This document shows positions 1 to 8,904 of a stretch of DNA of 64,000 nt, one piece after another. A program made the position numbers and the translations under genes. Source of the stretch: Rhodococcus sp. B50 (GTDB taxonomy: Bacteria > Actinomycetota > Actinomycetes > Mycobacteriales > Mycobacteriaceae); contig NZ_WPAG02000002.1 in assembly GCF_013602415.1 (NCBI RefSeq), positions 1,736,001-1,800,000 on the forward strand, written 5' to 3'. Each line of letters begins with the position of its first letter. Within the stretch, counting starts at the first letter, position 1. The notes under the pieces were generated by a model. The model saw only the letters and a list, made by a program, of their open reading frames with translations. It was not told the DNA's origin and did no database searches.

Positions 1-444
1 GTCGACGGGAACGATCTGGCCGGGTGCCGCCGCCGTCGTGACGAGCGATCCGCCCGCGACCAGCGACTCCTTGTTCGCCAACGCGAGTCGCGCACCGGTG
101 CCGAGCGCCGCGAGGGTCGGTTCGAGACCGAGGGAGCCGACGAGGGCGTTGAGCACGACGTCCGCGTCGACCTCGCGCACGAGTTCGGTGACGGCGGCCG
201 GGCCGCTCCGGACCGGCAGGTCGAGTCGTGCGGCGGAGTCGGGATCGGCCACGGCGACCTCGCGTACGCCGGTCGCGCGGATCTGCTCGGCGAGCAGGTC
301 CGTCCTGCCGCCGCCGGCGGCGAGACCGACGACTTCGAAGTCGTCGGGGTTGGCGGCGATCACGTCGAGTGCCTGGGTACCGATGGAACCGGTGCTGCCC
401 AGCAGGAGCACCCGGGTGCGGGAAGAAGATCGAGTGTCGGCCAC
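1..444 (-). CDS. dxr: 1-deoxy-D-xylulose 5-phosphate reductoisomerase, N-terminal part (truncated by window edge)
   Basis: Dxr makes 2-C-methyl-D-erythritol 4-phosphate with NADPH, the committed step of the non-mevalonate isoprenoid pathway in the cytosol. The 148 visible residues begin at a GTG (M-A-D-T-R) and show the NADPH-binding loop GSTGSIG at residues 16-22 and the family block NKESLV at 124-129. The window cuts the gene at P-V-D; in the family this Asp opens the metal-binding DSEHSA motif, so the catalytic and C-terminal domains lie outside. It is divergent from the DUF2631 gene, with about 150 bp between. The family assignment is firm; nothing can be said about the missing two thirds. 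Confidence 0.93.
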   Translation of the reverse strand, partial: MADTRSSSRTRVLLLGSTGSIGTQALDVIAANPDDFEVVGLAAGGGRTDLLAEQIRATGVREVAVADPDSAARLDLPVRSGPAAVTELVREVDADVVLNALVGSLGLEPTLAALGTGARLALANKESLVAGGSLVTTAAAPGQIVPVD

Positions 445-529
445 GCGAGCATTGTTCCCCACGCACCTGAAGGGTTCCTGAACCGCCCGGTCTCCACACC
501 CCGGGAGGCGCCACGTATGCCCCGCTTCG

Positions 530-546
530 TACGACAGGGGGTCGTA
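530..546. promoter_or_regulatory. Operator-like palindrome upstream of the DUF2631 gene
   Basis: TACGAC-agggg-GTCGTA is a perfect 6-bp inverted repeat with a 5-bp spacer. It lies about 48 bp before the GTG start at 594 in the dxr/DUF2631 divergent region. It could be a repressor site, but no regulator can be named. Confidence 0.3.
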
Positions 547-593
547 TGTCACGATAAGCAGCAACAGAAGCATCTGGTGAGCAGGAGGAAGCC

Positions 594-842
594 GTGGCCG
601 GTACCGAGTTGCAGTCCACTCGTAGTGATGTGGCGGCGGAAGTTCCGTCGGCCGAGTGGGGTTGGAGCGGGGAAGCCCCCAAGTTCTTCCGCGTCATGGC
701 CCTGGTCGTCGCGGCGTTCCTGCTGCTGATGCTCATCGGCAACCACGAAGGGCACGTCGAGAGCCTGTACCTGATCGGTTCGGCAGCCCTGCTGATCTTC
801 ATCGTCGCGCGCGACGCGGTGCGCCGGCGCCGTCTGCGCTAG
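594..842 (+). CDS. DUF2631 small membrane protein
   Basis: This 82-residue protein has a hydrophilic N-terminus containing the motif AEWGWSG (residues 20-26), then two hydrophobic segments at about 33-49 and 57-73, and an Arg-rich end (RRRRLR). That layout predicts a two-pass membrane protein with a basic cytoplasmic tail. The N-terminal motif and size match DUF2631, an actinobacterial family of unknown function found near dxr in mycobacteria. The GTG start is set by the strong AGGAGGA just upstream. The gene ends before a strong hairpin shared with rlmN. No biochemical role can be inferred. Confidence 0.8.
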   Translation: MAGTELQSTRSDVAAEVPSAEWGWSGEAPKFFRVMALVVAAFLLLMLIGNHEGHVESLYLIGSAALLIFIVARDAVRRRRLR

Positions 843-853
843 CCCACGAACGT

Positions 854-889
854 ACAGGGCCCGTCCGGAATTCTCCGGACGGGCCCTGT
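854..889. terminator. Bidirectional terminator between DUF2631 and rlmN
   Basis: A perfect 16-bp GC-rich stem (854-869 with 874-889) closes on the tetraloop ATTC between two convergent genes. There is no long T run, as is common for actinobacterial terminators. Confidence 0.8.
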
Positions 890-907
890 CATGTCTTCGG
901 TGCCGCC

Positions 908-2023
908 TCAGCCTTCGGCGGCGAGCTGACCGCAGGCTGCCGCGATCTCCTGGCCACGCGTGTCGCGCACGGTGCACGAGACGCCCTGGGCTTGGACGCG
1001 GCGCACGAATTCACGTTCGACGTCCTTCGGGCTGGCATCCCACTCGCTGCCCGGTGTGGGGTTCAGTGGGATCAAGTTGACGTGCACGAGCGATCCGAGT
1101 GCCTTGTGGAGCTTCTTGCCGAGCATGTCGGCGCGCCACGGCTGGTCGTTGACGTCGCGGATGAGGGCGTATTCGATCGAGACCCGCCGGCCGGTCTTGT
1201 CGGCGTAGTACCGCGCCGCCTCGAGAACCTCGGCGACCGACCACCTGTTGTTGACCGGAACAAGGGTGTCGCGCAGTTCGTCGTCCGGGGTGTGCAGCGA
1301 CACCGCGAGGGTGACGCTCAGACCTTCGTCGGCGAGGCGCCGGATCGCCGGCGCCAGTCCCACAGTGGAGACGGTGACCGACCGCTGCGACAGGCCGAGT
1401 CCTTCGGGGGCCGGTGAGGTGATGCGGCGCACCGCCGCGACCACCCGCTTGTAATTCGCGAGCGGCTCCCCCATGCCCATGAACACGACGTTCGACAACC
1501 GTCCCGGTCCACCGGCGACGTCACCGTCGCGCAGCGCCGCTGCCGCCGCACGCACCTGATCGACGATCTCCGCCGTGGACAGGTTGCGGTCGAGACCGCC
1601 CTGGCCGGTCGCGCAGAACGGGCACGCCATGCCGCAACCCGCCTGGCTCGAGATGCACAGCGTGGCGCGGTCGGGATACCGCATGAGCACGCTCTCGAGC
1701 AGGGTGCCGTCGTGGGCGCGCCACAGCGTCTTGCGGGTCTCACCTCCGTCGCACGCGATGTGCTTGACCGCGCTGAGCAGAGGCGGGAACAGCGACTGCC
1801 CCACCTTGTCGCGGACGGAGGCGGGCAGATCGGTCATCTTCGCCGGATCCGCCTCGAGCCGTCCGTAGTACTGCCGGGCGAGCTGGTCGGCGCGAAAGGC
1901 CGGCAGCCCCAGTTCGCGCACCGCATCGCGACGCTGATCTGCGTCGAGGTCGGCGAGATGGCGCGGCGGCAGACCACGCTTGGGTGCATCGAAGACCAGG
2001 GGCAGAGAAGAAGCCATAATCAT
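908..2023 (-). CDS. rlmN: Dual-specificity 23S rRNA/tRNA adenine C2-methyltransferase RlmN
   Basis: RlmN is a radical-SAM enzyme that methylates C2 of A2503 in 23S rRNA and of A37 in some tRNAs. The 371-residue protein carries the 4Fe-4S cluster motif CGMACPFC with C130, C134 and C137. Two further cysteines match those of the family mechanism: C123 in the TLC block and C364 in the terminal CGQL block. The text GMGEPLANY is the SAM-binding GGEP-like region. The first ATG (2023) and another in-frame ATG six bases later are both possible; no clear Shine-Dalgarno sequence decides. It is convergent with DUF2631 and divergent from the CitE-like gene. Confidence 0.95.
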   Translation of the reverse strand: MIMASSLPLVFDAPKRGLPPRHLADLDADQRRDAVRELGLPAFRADQLARQYYGRLEADPAKMTDLPASVRDKVGQSLFPPLLSAVKHIACDGGETRKTLWRAHDGTLLESVLMRYPDRATLCISSQAGCGMACPFCATGQGGLDRNLSTAEIVDQVRAAAAALRDGDVAGGPGRLSNVVFMGMGEPLANYKRVVAAVRRITSPAPEGLGLSQRSVTVSTVGLAPAIRRLADEGLSVTLAVSLHTPDDELRDTLVPVNNRWSVAEVLEAARYYADKTGRRVSIEYALIRDVNDQPWRADMLGKKLHKALGSLVHVNLIPLNPTPGSEWDASPKDVEREFVRRVQAQGVSCTVRDTRGQEIAAACGQLAAEG

Positions 2024-2183
2024 CTATTGTCCCATGATCCGGGACGGATGGGTCCCGGCGTCGCTGTGATGCTCGCCCCCTTCGGAGCTCGGGATGCTCC
2101 TCCCCCTCCGGTATCGGTCCCCGATCGGTCCGCACATTCCGAGTCGCCCGGCCCCGGCGTGGGAATGCGGGAGGATGGACGTC

Positions 2184-3014
2184 ATGACCGGTCTCGTCGC
2201 TCCCGAAGTCGCACGTTCGTGGTTGCTCGTTCCGGGCCGCTCCCCCGAACTCTTCGACGCCGCCGCCGGCTCTCCGGCCGATGCGGTGGTGCTCGACCTC
2301 GAAGACGCGGTACCGGCCGCAGCCAAACCAGCGGCCCGCGGCGACGTCGTCGCGTGGCTTCGCGGTGGCGGGCAGGCCTGGGTGCGCATCAACGACGCCA
2401 CCACGTCGTTCTGGGCCGACGACCTCGCAGCGCTCTCCGGCCTCCCCGGCCTCCGGGGCGTGATGCTCGCCAAGGCCGAGAGCGGTCATCAGGTCGAGGC
2501 CACCGCCGACCGTCTGCCGGAGGGCACTCGCATCCTGGTGCTGATCGAGTCGGCGATGGGTCTGGAGGCGGTCCCCGAGATCGCCCGCGCGGAGGGCACC
2601 TTCCGCCTGGTCTTCGGCAGCGGCGACTTCCGGCGCGACACCGGCATGAGCGACAGCCCGATGGCGATGGCGTACGCCCGGTCGCGACTGGTGATCACGA
2701 GCCGCGCCGCACGCCTGCCCGGACCCATCGACGGCCCCACCCTCAGCGACGACCCCGAGGTGCTGAAACGCGAAGCCGAGCTGACCCGCTCGATGGGGAT
2801 GACCGGCAAGTTGTGCATGACGGCCGAGCGCACGTCGTACGCGAACGTCGCACTGAGCCCGAACACCACGGATGTGGACTGGGCGGAGGGCGTGATCGAT
2901 CGGCTCGGAGAGGACGGGCGCAACGTCCGCGACGGCAGCGACCTGCCGAACCTCGCGAAGGCGAAGAAGATCACCGAACTCGCGAGAATGTTCGGTATCG
3001 GCCGGTCGCACTGA
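2184..3014 (+). CDS. HpcH/HpaI aldolase / citrate lyase beta-like (CitE-like) protein
   Basis: A 276-residue TIM-barrel protein of the CitE/HpcH family, which cleaves or condenses CoA esters such as malyl- or citramalyl-CoA with Mg2+. The start block RSWLLVPG (11-18), DLEDAV (38-43), LVLIESAMGL with its conserved Glu, and GSGDFRRD with a conserved Asp are visible. The start at 2184 is chosen because GGAGG lies about 9 bases upstream; an in-frame ATG at 2175 sits on top of that ribosome site. There is no citrate lyase alpha or gamma subunit nearby, so it is a stand-alone CitE-type enzyme. The substrate is unknown. Confidence 0.8.
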   Translation: MTGLVAPEVARSWLLVPGRSPELFDAAAGSPADAVVLDLEDAVPAAAKPAARGDVVAWLRGGGQAWVRINDATTSFWADDLAALSGLPGLRGVMLAKAESGHQVEATADRLPEGTRILVLIESAMGLEAVPEIARAEGTFRLVFGSGDFRRDTGMSDSPMAMAYARSRLVITSRAARLPGPIDGPTLSDDPEVLKREAELTRSMGMTGKLCMTAERTSYANVALSPNTTDVDWAEGVIDRLGEDGRNVRDGSDLPNLAKAKKITELARMFGIGRSH

Positions 3015-3018
3015 TAGG

Positions 3019-3057
3019 GGATCCTGTCGGCGTCACTGACAGCGGATCCTGTCGGCG
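3019..3057. repeat. 14-bp direct repeat just after the CitE-like gene
   Basis: GGATCCTGTCGGCG occurs at 3019-3032 and again at 3044-3057, a 25-bp period, in the short gap between two convergent genes. It may be a local duplication. The segment also holds a weak CTGTC/GACAG hairpin. Confidence 0.6.
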
Positions 3058-3077
3058 GCACGCGAGCCGGATCCGGC

Positions 3078-3821
3078 TCAGCTCAGTTCGAGGCCGGCGG
3101 GTCTGCGGCGCACGTGCAGCCGGTAGCGGACGGTGAGCGTCGTGCCGGATGTCTCCCGGATCGCCCGGGCCGCGACCCGAGGTCCGAACTCGATGCCGAG
3201 CACACGTTCCAGCGTCGCACGGTCCGGGAACTCCCATCGGGTGTCGATCCGGCGCAGGTCGAAGCCCTGGGCGTGGAAGAACGCCTCGACCGTCACCGGG
3301 TCGTAGTGCGGCAGGTCGTCGCGCATCCAGTCGCCGTAGGGGTGGGCGGTGGCGTCGAGGTCGACGACGGCGAGCGCGCCACCCGGACGCAGCACGCGCA
3401 TCGCCTCGAGGATGCCGGCGCCGCAACCGGGACCGAAGAAGTAGGCGGTGCGGGCGTGGACGAGGTCCACCGAGGCGTCGGGAACAGGCATGGCCGCGGC
3501 CGAACCTTCCGCCACCATGACCGAGGAGAGATCGCGGACGCGGACGCGTGCCGCAGCGACCAGCGGCGGATGCGGTTCGATCCCGGTCACTGTGCGCGCC
3601 TCGGCCGCGAACATCGGAAGGTGGAAACCCGAGCCGCACCCGACGTCGACGACGTCGCGACCGGTCCAGTCCACGACCTGACGCAGCGCCGCGTATACGG
3701 CACCACGGGGGTCCTGCGCGCGGTTCTCCTCCTCGTACACCTCGGGCCAGTGCCAGATGTTGGGGCTGGCGATCACCCCGCTCCCCGACTTCGGCGTACG
3801 GAGCTTCGACGAACGCACCAT
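3078..3821 (-). CDS. Class I SAM-dependent methyltransferase, substrate unknown
   Basis: A 247-residue protein with the Rossmann methyltransferase fold. Motif I is DVGCGSGFH at 59-67, an acidic Glu follows in GIEPHP, and the post-I pattern MRVLRPGGALAVVDLD is typical of the Methyltransf_11 group. It starts only 7 bases after the cdsA stop on the same strand, so it is probably the last gene of pyrH-frr-cdsA-methyltransferase. Position next to phospholipid synthesis hints at a lipid or quinone substrate, but nothing in the protein proves this. Confidence 0.78.
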   Translation of the reverse strand: MVRSSKLRTPKSGSGVIASPNIWHWPEVYEEENRAQDPRGAVYAALRQVVDWTGRDVVDVGCGSGFHLPMFAAEARTVTGIEPHPPLVAAARVRVRDLSSVMVAEGSAAAMPVPDASVDLVHARTAYFFGPGCGAGILEAMRVLRPGGALAVVDLDATAHPYGDWMRDDLPHYDPVTVEAFFHAQGFDLRRIDTRWEFPDRATLERVLGIEFGPRVAARAIRETSGTTLTVRYRLHVRRRPAGLELS

Positions 3822-3828
3822 CGGGCGG

Positions 3829-4767
3829 CTACACGAAGGCCGTCAGGATCAGCCAGGTGACGAAGGCCGACGGCAGGATCGAGTCGAGCCGGTCCATGAT
3901 GCCGCCGTGGCCGGGCAGCAGGGTACCCATGTCCTTGATCCCGAGATCGCGCTTGACCTGCGACTCGATCAGGTCACCCGCTGTGGCGGTGAGGACGAGC
4001 ACCGCACCGAGCAGAACGCCGACCCACCACGGTCCGTCGAGCAGGAAGACGACGGTGAGGACGCCGGTGGCGATGCACGCCACGAGCGACCCGCCGAACC
4101 CCTCCCAGGACTTCTTCGGGCTGATCGCGGGCACCATCGGGTGCTTGCCGAACAGCACGCCGGCCGCGTAACCACCGATGTCCGACGCGACGCACACGAG
4201 CATCAGGCAGAACACACGCTGGGCGCCCTGATCCTCGAGGACCATGAGGGTCGCGAAGGACGCGAGCAGCGGTAGCCAGGCGGCGACGAAGACCGCGACC
4301 GCGGTGTCGCGCAGGTAGTTGCGTGGCTGCGCGACGAGGCCGTGATCGAACAGGCGCCACAGCATCGTCACCACGACCGTGCCCGCGAACGCACCCAGCA
4401 CACCCGTTGTGCCGTACGGCCACCCGAGCCAGATCATCGCCTGGCCACCGGCCAGCAACGGCAGTCTGGGGACGAGCACGTCCGCCTCGCGCAGACGCTT
4501 GGTGACCTCCCAGGTCGCGATACCGATCGCGGCCGCGACCACCGCGAGCCAGGCCGTCGGCGCGAACAGCAGGATGCCGATAACGAGCGCACCCAGACCA
4601 CCGCCGACCGCGAAGGCGGCGGGAAGGTTGCGTCCGGCCCGCGACGGCTTCTTCACCGGCTCCGACACGGGGTCGTTCGCCGGTGCCGGGTCTGCAGGGG
4701 TGGCACCGGAGTCGGCTCCGGCACCGAGTGGAAGCTGCGGGTCGGAGGACCCGTCGGCTCGACCCAC
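3829..4767 (-). CDS. cdsA: Phosphatidate cytidylyltransferase (CDP-diglyceride synthase)
   Basis: CdsA makes CDP-diacylglycerol from phosphatidic acid and CTP, the branch point for phosphatidylinositol, cardiolipin and phosphatidylethanolamine. The 312-residue protein has a hydrophilic N-terminal region of about 50 residues, several membrane spans, and the C-terminal CDS signature at about 269-296 (SQVKRDLGIKDMG, then GHGGIMDRLDS), which binds metal and CTP. It begins at GTG 4767, only two bases after the frr stop, so translation is probably coupled. The family assignment is secure. Confidence 0.95.
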   Translation of the reverse strand: MGRADGSSDPQLPLGAGADSGATPADPAPANDPVSEPVKKPSRAGRNLPAAFAVGGGLGALVIGILLFAPTAWLAVVAAAIGIATWEVTKRLREADVLVPRLPLLAGGQAMIWLGWPYGTTGVLGAFAGTVVVTMLWRLFDHGLVAQPRNYLRDTAVAVFVAAWLPLLASFATLMVLEDQGAQRVFCLMLVCVASDIGGYAAGVLFGKHPMVPAISPKKSWEGFGGSLVACIATGVLTVVFLLDGPWWVGVLLGAVLVLTATAGDLIESQVKRDLGIKDMGTLLPGHGGIMDRLDSILPSAFVTWLILTAFV

Positions 4768-4769
4768 TG

Positions 4770-5327
4770 TCAGACCTCCATCAGTTCGGCTTCCTTGTGC
4801 TTGATCAACTCGTCGATCTGACCGACGTACTTCGCGGTCGTCTTGTCGAGCTCCTTCTCGGCGCGGTTCACGTCGTCCTCACCGGCCTCGCCGTCCTTCT
4901 GGATGCGGCCGAGCTCCTCCATCGCCTTGCGGCGGACGTTGCGCACCGCCACCTTGGCGTCCTCGCCCTTGGCTTTGGCCTGCTTGACGAGTTCGCGGCG
5001 ACGCTCCTCGGTCAGTTGCGGGACCGAGATGCGGATGATGTTGCCGTCATTGGAGGGGTTGACCCCGAGATCGGAGTTGCGGATCGCGGTCTCGATCGCG
5101 TTCAGCTGCGAGGCCTCGTACGGCTTGACGATGACCATGCGCGCTTCGGGAACATTGATGCTGGCGATCTGCGTGATCGGCGTGGGAGCCCCGTAGTAGT
5201 CGACGACGATGCGGTTGAACATGCCCGGGTTCGCACGACCGGTCCGAATGCCACCCAGATCGTCCCGCGCCACCGTGACGGCCTTCTCCATCTTCTCTTC
5301 GGCTTCGAAGAGGGCTTCATCGATCAC
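4770..5327 (-). CDS. frr: Ribosome recycling factor
   Basis: RRF works with EF-G to split post-termination ribosomes. From GTG 5327 the protein is 185 residues, the usual family length. It reads [12 protein letters not shown] at the start and keeps GIRTGRANP, the RRF signature, and a long C-terminal three-helix domain. GGAGG lies about eight bases before this GTG, so longer in-frame starts are rejected. It sits between pyrH and cdsA, a common bacterial arrangement. Confidence 0.96.
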   Translation of the reverse strand: MIDEALFEAEEKMEKAVTVARDDLGGIRTGRANPGMFNRIVVDYYGAPTPITQIASINVPEARMVIVKPYEASQLNAIETAIRNSDLGVNPSNDGNIIRISVPQLTEERRRELVKQAKAKGEDAKVAVRNVRRKAMEELGRIQKDGEAGEDDVNRAEKELDKTTAKYVGQIDELIKHKEAELMEV

Positions 5328-5355
5328 GGCAGTTCCTCCATGTTCCGTTGTCCGT

Positions 5356-6084
5356 TCATGACCGTACGAGTGTTCCGATCTTCTCACCGGCGATGGCCCG
5401 AGCGATATTGCCCTTGGTCAGCAGATTGAAGACCATGATCGGCATGGCATTGTCCATGCACAGGCTGAAGGCGGTCGCGTCGGCGACCTTGAGGCCCTGT
5501 TCGATGACCTCGCGATGGGTGATCTCCTCGAACAGCACCGCATCGGGGTTGGTGCGCGGGTCGTCGGAGTAGACGCCGTCCACGGCCTTCGCCATGAGGA
5601 CGACCTCGGCGCCGATCTCGAGGGCGCGCTGCGCGGCGGTGGTGTCGGTGGAGAAGTACGGCATACCCATGCCTGCACCGAAGATGACCACGCGCCCCTT
5701 CTCGAGGTGCCGGCGCGCACGCAGCGGCAGATAAGGCTCGGCGACCTGCCCCATCGTGATCGCCGTCTGCACGCGGGTGTCGATGCCTTCCTTCTCCAGG
5801 AAGTCCTGCAGTGCAAGGGAATTCATAACCGTGCCGAGCATGCCCATGTAATCGGACCGCGCACGTTCGAGACCGCGCTGCTGGAGCTCGGCGCCGCGGA
5901 AGAAGTTGCCGCCACCGATCACGACCGCGACCTCGGCGCCACTGCGCACGACCTCCGCGATCTGCTGGGCCACCGTCGTCACCACATCCGGGTCGAGTCC
6001 GACCTTGCCGCCGCCGAACATCTCGCCGCCGAGCTTGAGCAGTACCCGGCGGAATCCGGGCCGATCGTGGGCGTGGTCGGACAT
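5356..6084 (-). CDS. pyrH: UMP kinase
   Basis: PyrH phosphorylates UMP to UDP, a hexameric cytosolic enzyme of the amino-acid-kinase fold. The 242-residue protein shows LKLGGE (16-21), [10 protein letters not shown] (55-64) and the later [12 protein letters not shown] segment typical of this fold. The ATG at 6084 is preferred because GAGGAGA lies just upstream; ATG/GTG codons further up would add an atypical extension. It is the first gene of pyrH-frr-cdsA. The roughly 200 bp upstream contain the tsf terminator and presumably the operon promoter. Confidence 0.95.
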   Translation of the reverse strand: MSDHAHDRPGFRRVLLKLGGEMFGGGKVGLDPDVVTTVAQQIAEVVRSGAEVAVVIGGGNFFRGAELQQRGLERARSDYMGMLGTVMNSLALQDFLEKEGIDTRVQTAITMGQVAEPYLPLRARRHLEKGRVVIFGAGMGMPYFSTDTTAAQRALEIGAEVVLMAKAVDGVYSDDPRTNPDAVLFEEITHREVIEQGLKVADATAFSLCMDNAMPIMVFNLLTKGNIARAIAGEKIGTLVRS

Positions 6085-6233
6085 GACTCTCCTCTGGTTG
6101 CGCATGAATCGGCCCTTACCATCCTGCCTCATCCGACCGAGGGAACCGAGATCGGGCGGATCGACACGCCACACCTGTCACCGCGCGACACGCGCGGGCG
6201 CCTCCGGGCCCCGAGGCGGCGTGGCCCGACACA

Positions 6234-6270
6234 CCTCGACCCCGCCGGTTGTGCACCGACGGGGTCGAGG
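6234..6270 (-). terminator. Terminator downstream of tsf
   Basis: An 11-bp perfect stem (6234-6244 with 6260-6270) is extended inside the loop by CGGT/ACCG pairing. It lies directly after the tsf stop and separates rpsB-tsf from pyrH. Confidence 0.75.
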
Positions 6271-6280
6271 AGTGGAAGTA

Positions 6281-7105
6281 CTAGCTGGCGCCGACCTCGA
6301 AACGCACGAAGCGGGTGACGGTCGCACCGGCCTCGTCGAGGATCGCCTTGACGGTCTTCTTCGAGTCCGTCACCGACGCCTGCTCGAGGAGGACGACGTC
6401 CTTGAAGTAACCGTTGACACGGCCTTCGACGATCTTCGGCAGGGCCTGCTCCGGCTTGCCTTCGGCCTTGGCGGTCTCCTCGGCGATGCGACGCTCGTTG
6501 GCGACGACCTCCTCGGGAACCTCGTCGCGGCTGACGTACTTGGCCTTCAGCGCGGCGATCTGCATCGCGGCACCGCGAGCGGCCTCGGCAGCAGCGTCGC
6601 CCTCACCGGTGTACTCGACGAGCACGCCGACCGACGGCGGCAGGTCCGAAGCACGCTTGTGCAGGTAGACGGCAGTCTGGCCGTCGAACGCCGCGACGCG
6701 ACGCAGTTCGAGCTTCTCGCCGATCTTTGCGGACAGCTCCTGGACGAGGGTGTCGACGGTCTTGCCGTCGGCCTCGACGGCCTTCAGTGCCTCGACGTCG
6801 TTCGAGCGGGCCTGCGCAGCAGCGGTGACGACCTTGTCGGCGAGAGCCTGGAACTCGTCGTTCTTGGCGACGAAGTCGGTCTCGGAGTTCAGCTCGACCA
6901 GAACGCCGTCCTTGGCGACGACGAGGCCCTCGGCGGTGGAGCGCTCGGCGCGCTTGCCCACGTCCTTGGCACCCTTGATGCGCAGCTGCTCGACGGCCTT
7001 GTCGAAGTCGCCGTCGTTGTCGGCGAGCGCGTTCTTGCAGTCCAGCATTCCGGAGCCGGTGAGCTCACGGAGACGCTTGACGTCGGCGGCGGTGTAGTTC
7101 GCCAT
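6281..7105 (-). CDS. tsf: Translation elongation factor Ts
   Basis: EF-Ts exchanges GDP for GTP on EF-Tu. The 274-residue protein starts [10 protein letters not shown] at an ATG preceded by a perfect AGGAGG. It has the N-terminal UBA-like helix bundle with TGSGMLDCK (16-24) and the EF-Tu contact motif TDFVAKN (76-82). It follows rpsB with 157 bp between, and that gap contains a hairpin, so its level may be set partly by readthrough from rpsB. Confidence 0.97.
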   Translation of the reverse strand: MANYTAADVKRLRELTGSGMLDCKNALADNDGDFDKAVEQLRIKGAKDVGKRAERSTAEGLVVAKDGVLVELNSETDFVAKNDEFQALADKVVTAAAQARSNDVEALKAVEADGKTVDTLVQELSAKIGEKLELRRVAAFDGQTAVYLHKRASDLPPSVGVLVEYTGEGDAAAEAARGAAMQIAALKAKYVSRDEVPEEVVANERRIAEETAKAEGKPEQALPKIVEGRVNGYFKDVVLLEQASVTDSKKTVKAILDEAGATVTRFVRFEVGAS

Positions 7106-7186
7106 GAAAGCGAGCCTCCTGTGTCTGTGGTGGAAAAGTCTCTGGGCGCAGCCTCGGCACCCGGATGGGCTCGGGCTGCGATGCGA

Positions 7187-7226
7187 CGGCCCCGACCATG
7201 ATCTTTCGATCGAGCGGTCGGGGCCG
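7187..7226 (-). terminator. Hairpin between rpsB and tsf (attenuator or terminator)
   Basis: An 11-bp perfect stem, CGGCCCCGACC (7187-7197) with GGTCGGGGCCG (7216-7226), has an 18-base loop that itself contains two GATC blocks. It begins about 10 bases after the rpsB stop and could adjust the S2 to EF-Ts ratio. Confidence 0.65.
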
Positions 7227-7235
7227 GGCAACGAA

Positions 7236-8078
7236 TCAGGCCTCGGGGGCTGCGTCTGCGGCGGGGGCTGCGTCCGCTGCGGGCGCCTCGGCGTCTGCGG
7301 CGGGGGTGGCCTGCGCGAGCAGTTCCTGCTCCCACTCGGCGAGCGGCTCGGCACCGGCCTCGGGCTTGGCCTCGGCGTCGCCGCTCTTGCCGGCGCGGGC
7401 CTGCAGGCCCTCGGCAACCGCGGAAGCGACGACCTTGGTCAGCAGCGCCGCGGAGCGGATCGCGTCGTCGTTACCCGGGATCGGGTAGTCGACGAGGTCC
7501 GGATCGCAGTTGGTGTCGAGGATCGCGATGACCGGGATGTTCAGCTTGCGGGCCTCACCGACGGCGATGTGCTCCTTGTTGGTGTCGACGACCCAGATCG
7601 CCGACGGAACCTTCGCCATGTCGCGGATGCCGCCGAGGGTGCGCTCCAGCTTGTTCTTCTCACGCGTGAGCATGAGGATTTCCTTCTTGGTGCGTCCCTC
7701 GAAGCCGCCGGTCTGCTCCATCGACTCGAGCTCCTTCAGGCGCTGCAGGCGCTTGTGGACGGTCGAGAAGTTGGTGAGCATGCCGCCGAGCCAGCGCTGG
7801 TTCACGTAGGGCATGCCCACGCGGGTGGCCTCTTCGGCGATGGATTCCTGCGCCTGCTTCTTGGTGCCGACGAACAGCACGGTGCCACCGTGGGCGACGG
7901 TCTCCTTGACGAACTCGTACGCCTTGTCGATGTACGTCAGGGTCTGCTGCAGGTCGATGATGTAGATGCCGTTGCGGTCGGTGAAGATGAACCGCTTCAT
8001 CTTCGGGTTCCAGCGACGGGTCTGGTGTCCGAAGTGGGCGCCGCTGTCGAGCAGCTGCCGCATAGTCACAACAGGCAT
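7236..8078 (-). CDS. rpsB: Small ribosomal subunit protein S2 (uS2)
   Basis: S2 binds late to the 30S head-body junction and helps hold S1-like activity. From ATG 8078 the protein is 280 residues and contains the family blocks [15 protein letters not shown] near the N-terminus and [17 protein letters not shown]. The last roughly 50 residues are an Ala/Glu-rich low-complexity tail (several AADA blocks) that lies outside the conserved fold and is common in actinobacteria. In-frame codons up to 8261 are rejected because the conserved fold starts at M-P-V-V-T-M. Confidence 0.97.
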   Translation of the reverse strand: MPVVTMRQLLDSGAHFGHQTRRWNPKMKRFIFTDRNGIYIIDLQQTLTYIDKAYEFVKETVAHGGTVLFVGTKKQAQESIAEEATRVGMPYVNQRWLGGMLTNFSTVHKRLQRLKELESMEQTGGFEGRTKKEILMLTREKNKLERTLGGIRDMAKVPSAIWVVDTNKEHIAVGEARKLNIPVIAILDTNCDPDLVDYPIPGNDDAIRSAALLTKVVASAVAEGLQARAGKSGDAEAKPEAGAEPLAEWEQELLAQATPAADAEAPAADAAPAADAAPEA

Positions 8079-8383
8079 GCCTGTTTCTCTCTTTCGTGTC
8101 GGTTTCCGCGGTAGATCTTGCGATCTCCGCCCTGGCGTCCACATGCCCGTCGAACCCTTGCGGGACCGGCGACGGTCATTTCCGGTGCGGCCCGAAGAAA
8201 ACGGGTCGGTACCGATGCGCGGACGCGCGAAGTCGATCTGCGTATACAGACCGCCCGACAAGTGTACGCGGAGCGGGCGCGGATCCCTAACCGGGAGGCA
8301 CCGGGCCTGTGGAGGGATCCGGGTTGTCCACAGATCGCAATGACCCCTGGTGCGCAGGGACTCCGATTCACGAGGCTGGCGAC
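8079..8383. other. Divergent intergenic region rpsB / M23-fold gene
   Basis: These 305 bp hold no credible gene. They must contain the rpsB promoter; a TATACG-like -10 is visible on the minus strand near 8240. There is a 7-bp inverted repeat GGATCCC/GGGATCC (8281-8287, 8314-8320). A perfect match to the actinobacterial DnaA-box sequence TTGTCCACA lies at 8324-8332. Confidence 0.6.
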
Positions 8384-8878
8384 ATGGTCCTCACCGCGCC
8401 CGCCCGGACACTCGCCGTCGTGCTCGTCGCACTTGCCACCCTCCCTGGCACCGGATCCGCCGACACCGGACGGTTCGTCTGGCCGCTCGATCCCCGTCCT
8501 GCCGTGAGCAGGCAGTTCGATCTCCCCGAGCAGAACTGGCTCCCTGGTCACCGCGGCGTCGACCTCGACGCACACGCGGGACAGACCGTCGTGGCCGCCG
8601 GTGACGGTGTCGTCGCGTTCGCCGGCACCGTGGCGGGGAAGCCCGCGGTCTCCATCGATCACGAGGGCGGCCTGCGCACCACCTACGAACCCGTCGATGC
8701 CTCGGTCACCGCCGGTCGCCGGGTGACGAGAGGCGATCCCATCGGCACCGTCGTCGCCGGCCACGAAGGATGCGCCTCCCCGGCATGTCTGCACTGGGGG
8801 CTGCGACGCGGACGCGACGACTACCTCGATCCGCTACCCCTCGTGCAGCGTCCGGTGATCCGGCTGCTGCCGGTATGA
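8384..8878 (+). CDS. M23-fold (LytM-like) exported protein
   Basis: A 164-residue protein with an N-terminal hydrophobic signal segment (about 4-20, ending near GTGSA) followed by one M23/LytM domain. The zinc-type motif HRGVD is at 56-60 (H56, D60) and the C-terminal strand is CLHWGL with H137. In classic LytM enzymes the last motif is HxH; here the first position is Cys135, so hydrolysis of peptidoglycan cross-links is uncertain. The same gene stands beside rpsB in M. tuberculosis. ATG 8384 is chosen because it opens the signal peptide. It is alone on its strand. Confidence 0.8.
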   Translation: MVLTAPARTLAVVLVALATLPGTGSADTGRFVWPLDPRPAVSRQFDLPEQNWLPGHRGVDLDAHAGQTVVAAGDGVVAFAGTVAGKPAVSIDHEGGLRTTYEPVDASVTAGRRVTRGDPIGTVVAGHEGCASPACLHWGLRRGRDDYLDPLPLVQRPVIRLLPV

Positions 8879-8904
8879 CACCGGATGCCGCGCGGCCGAC
8901 CCGG

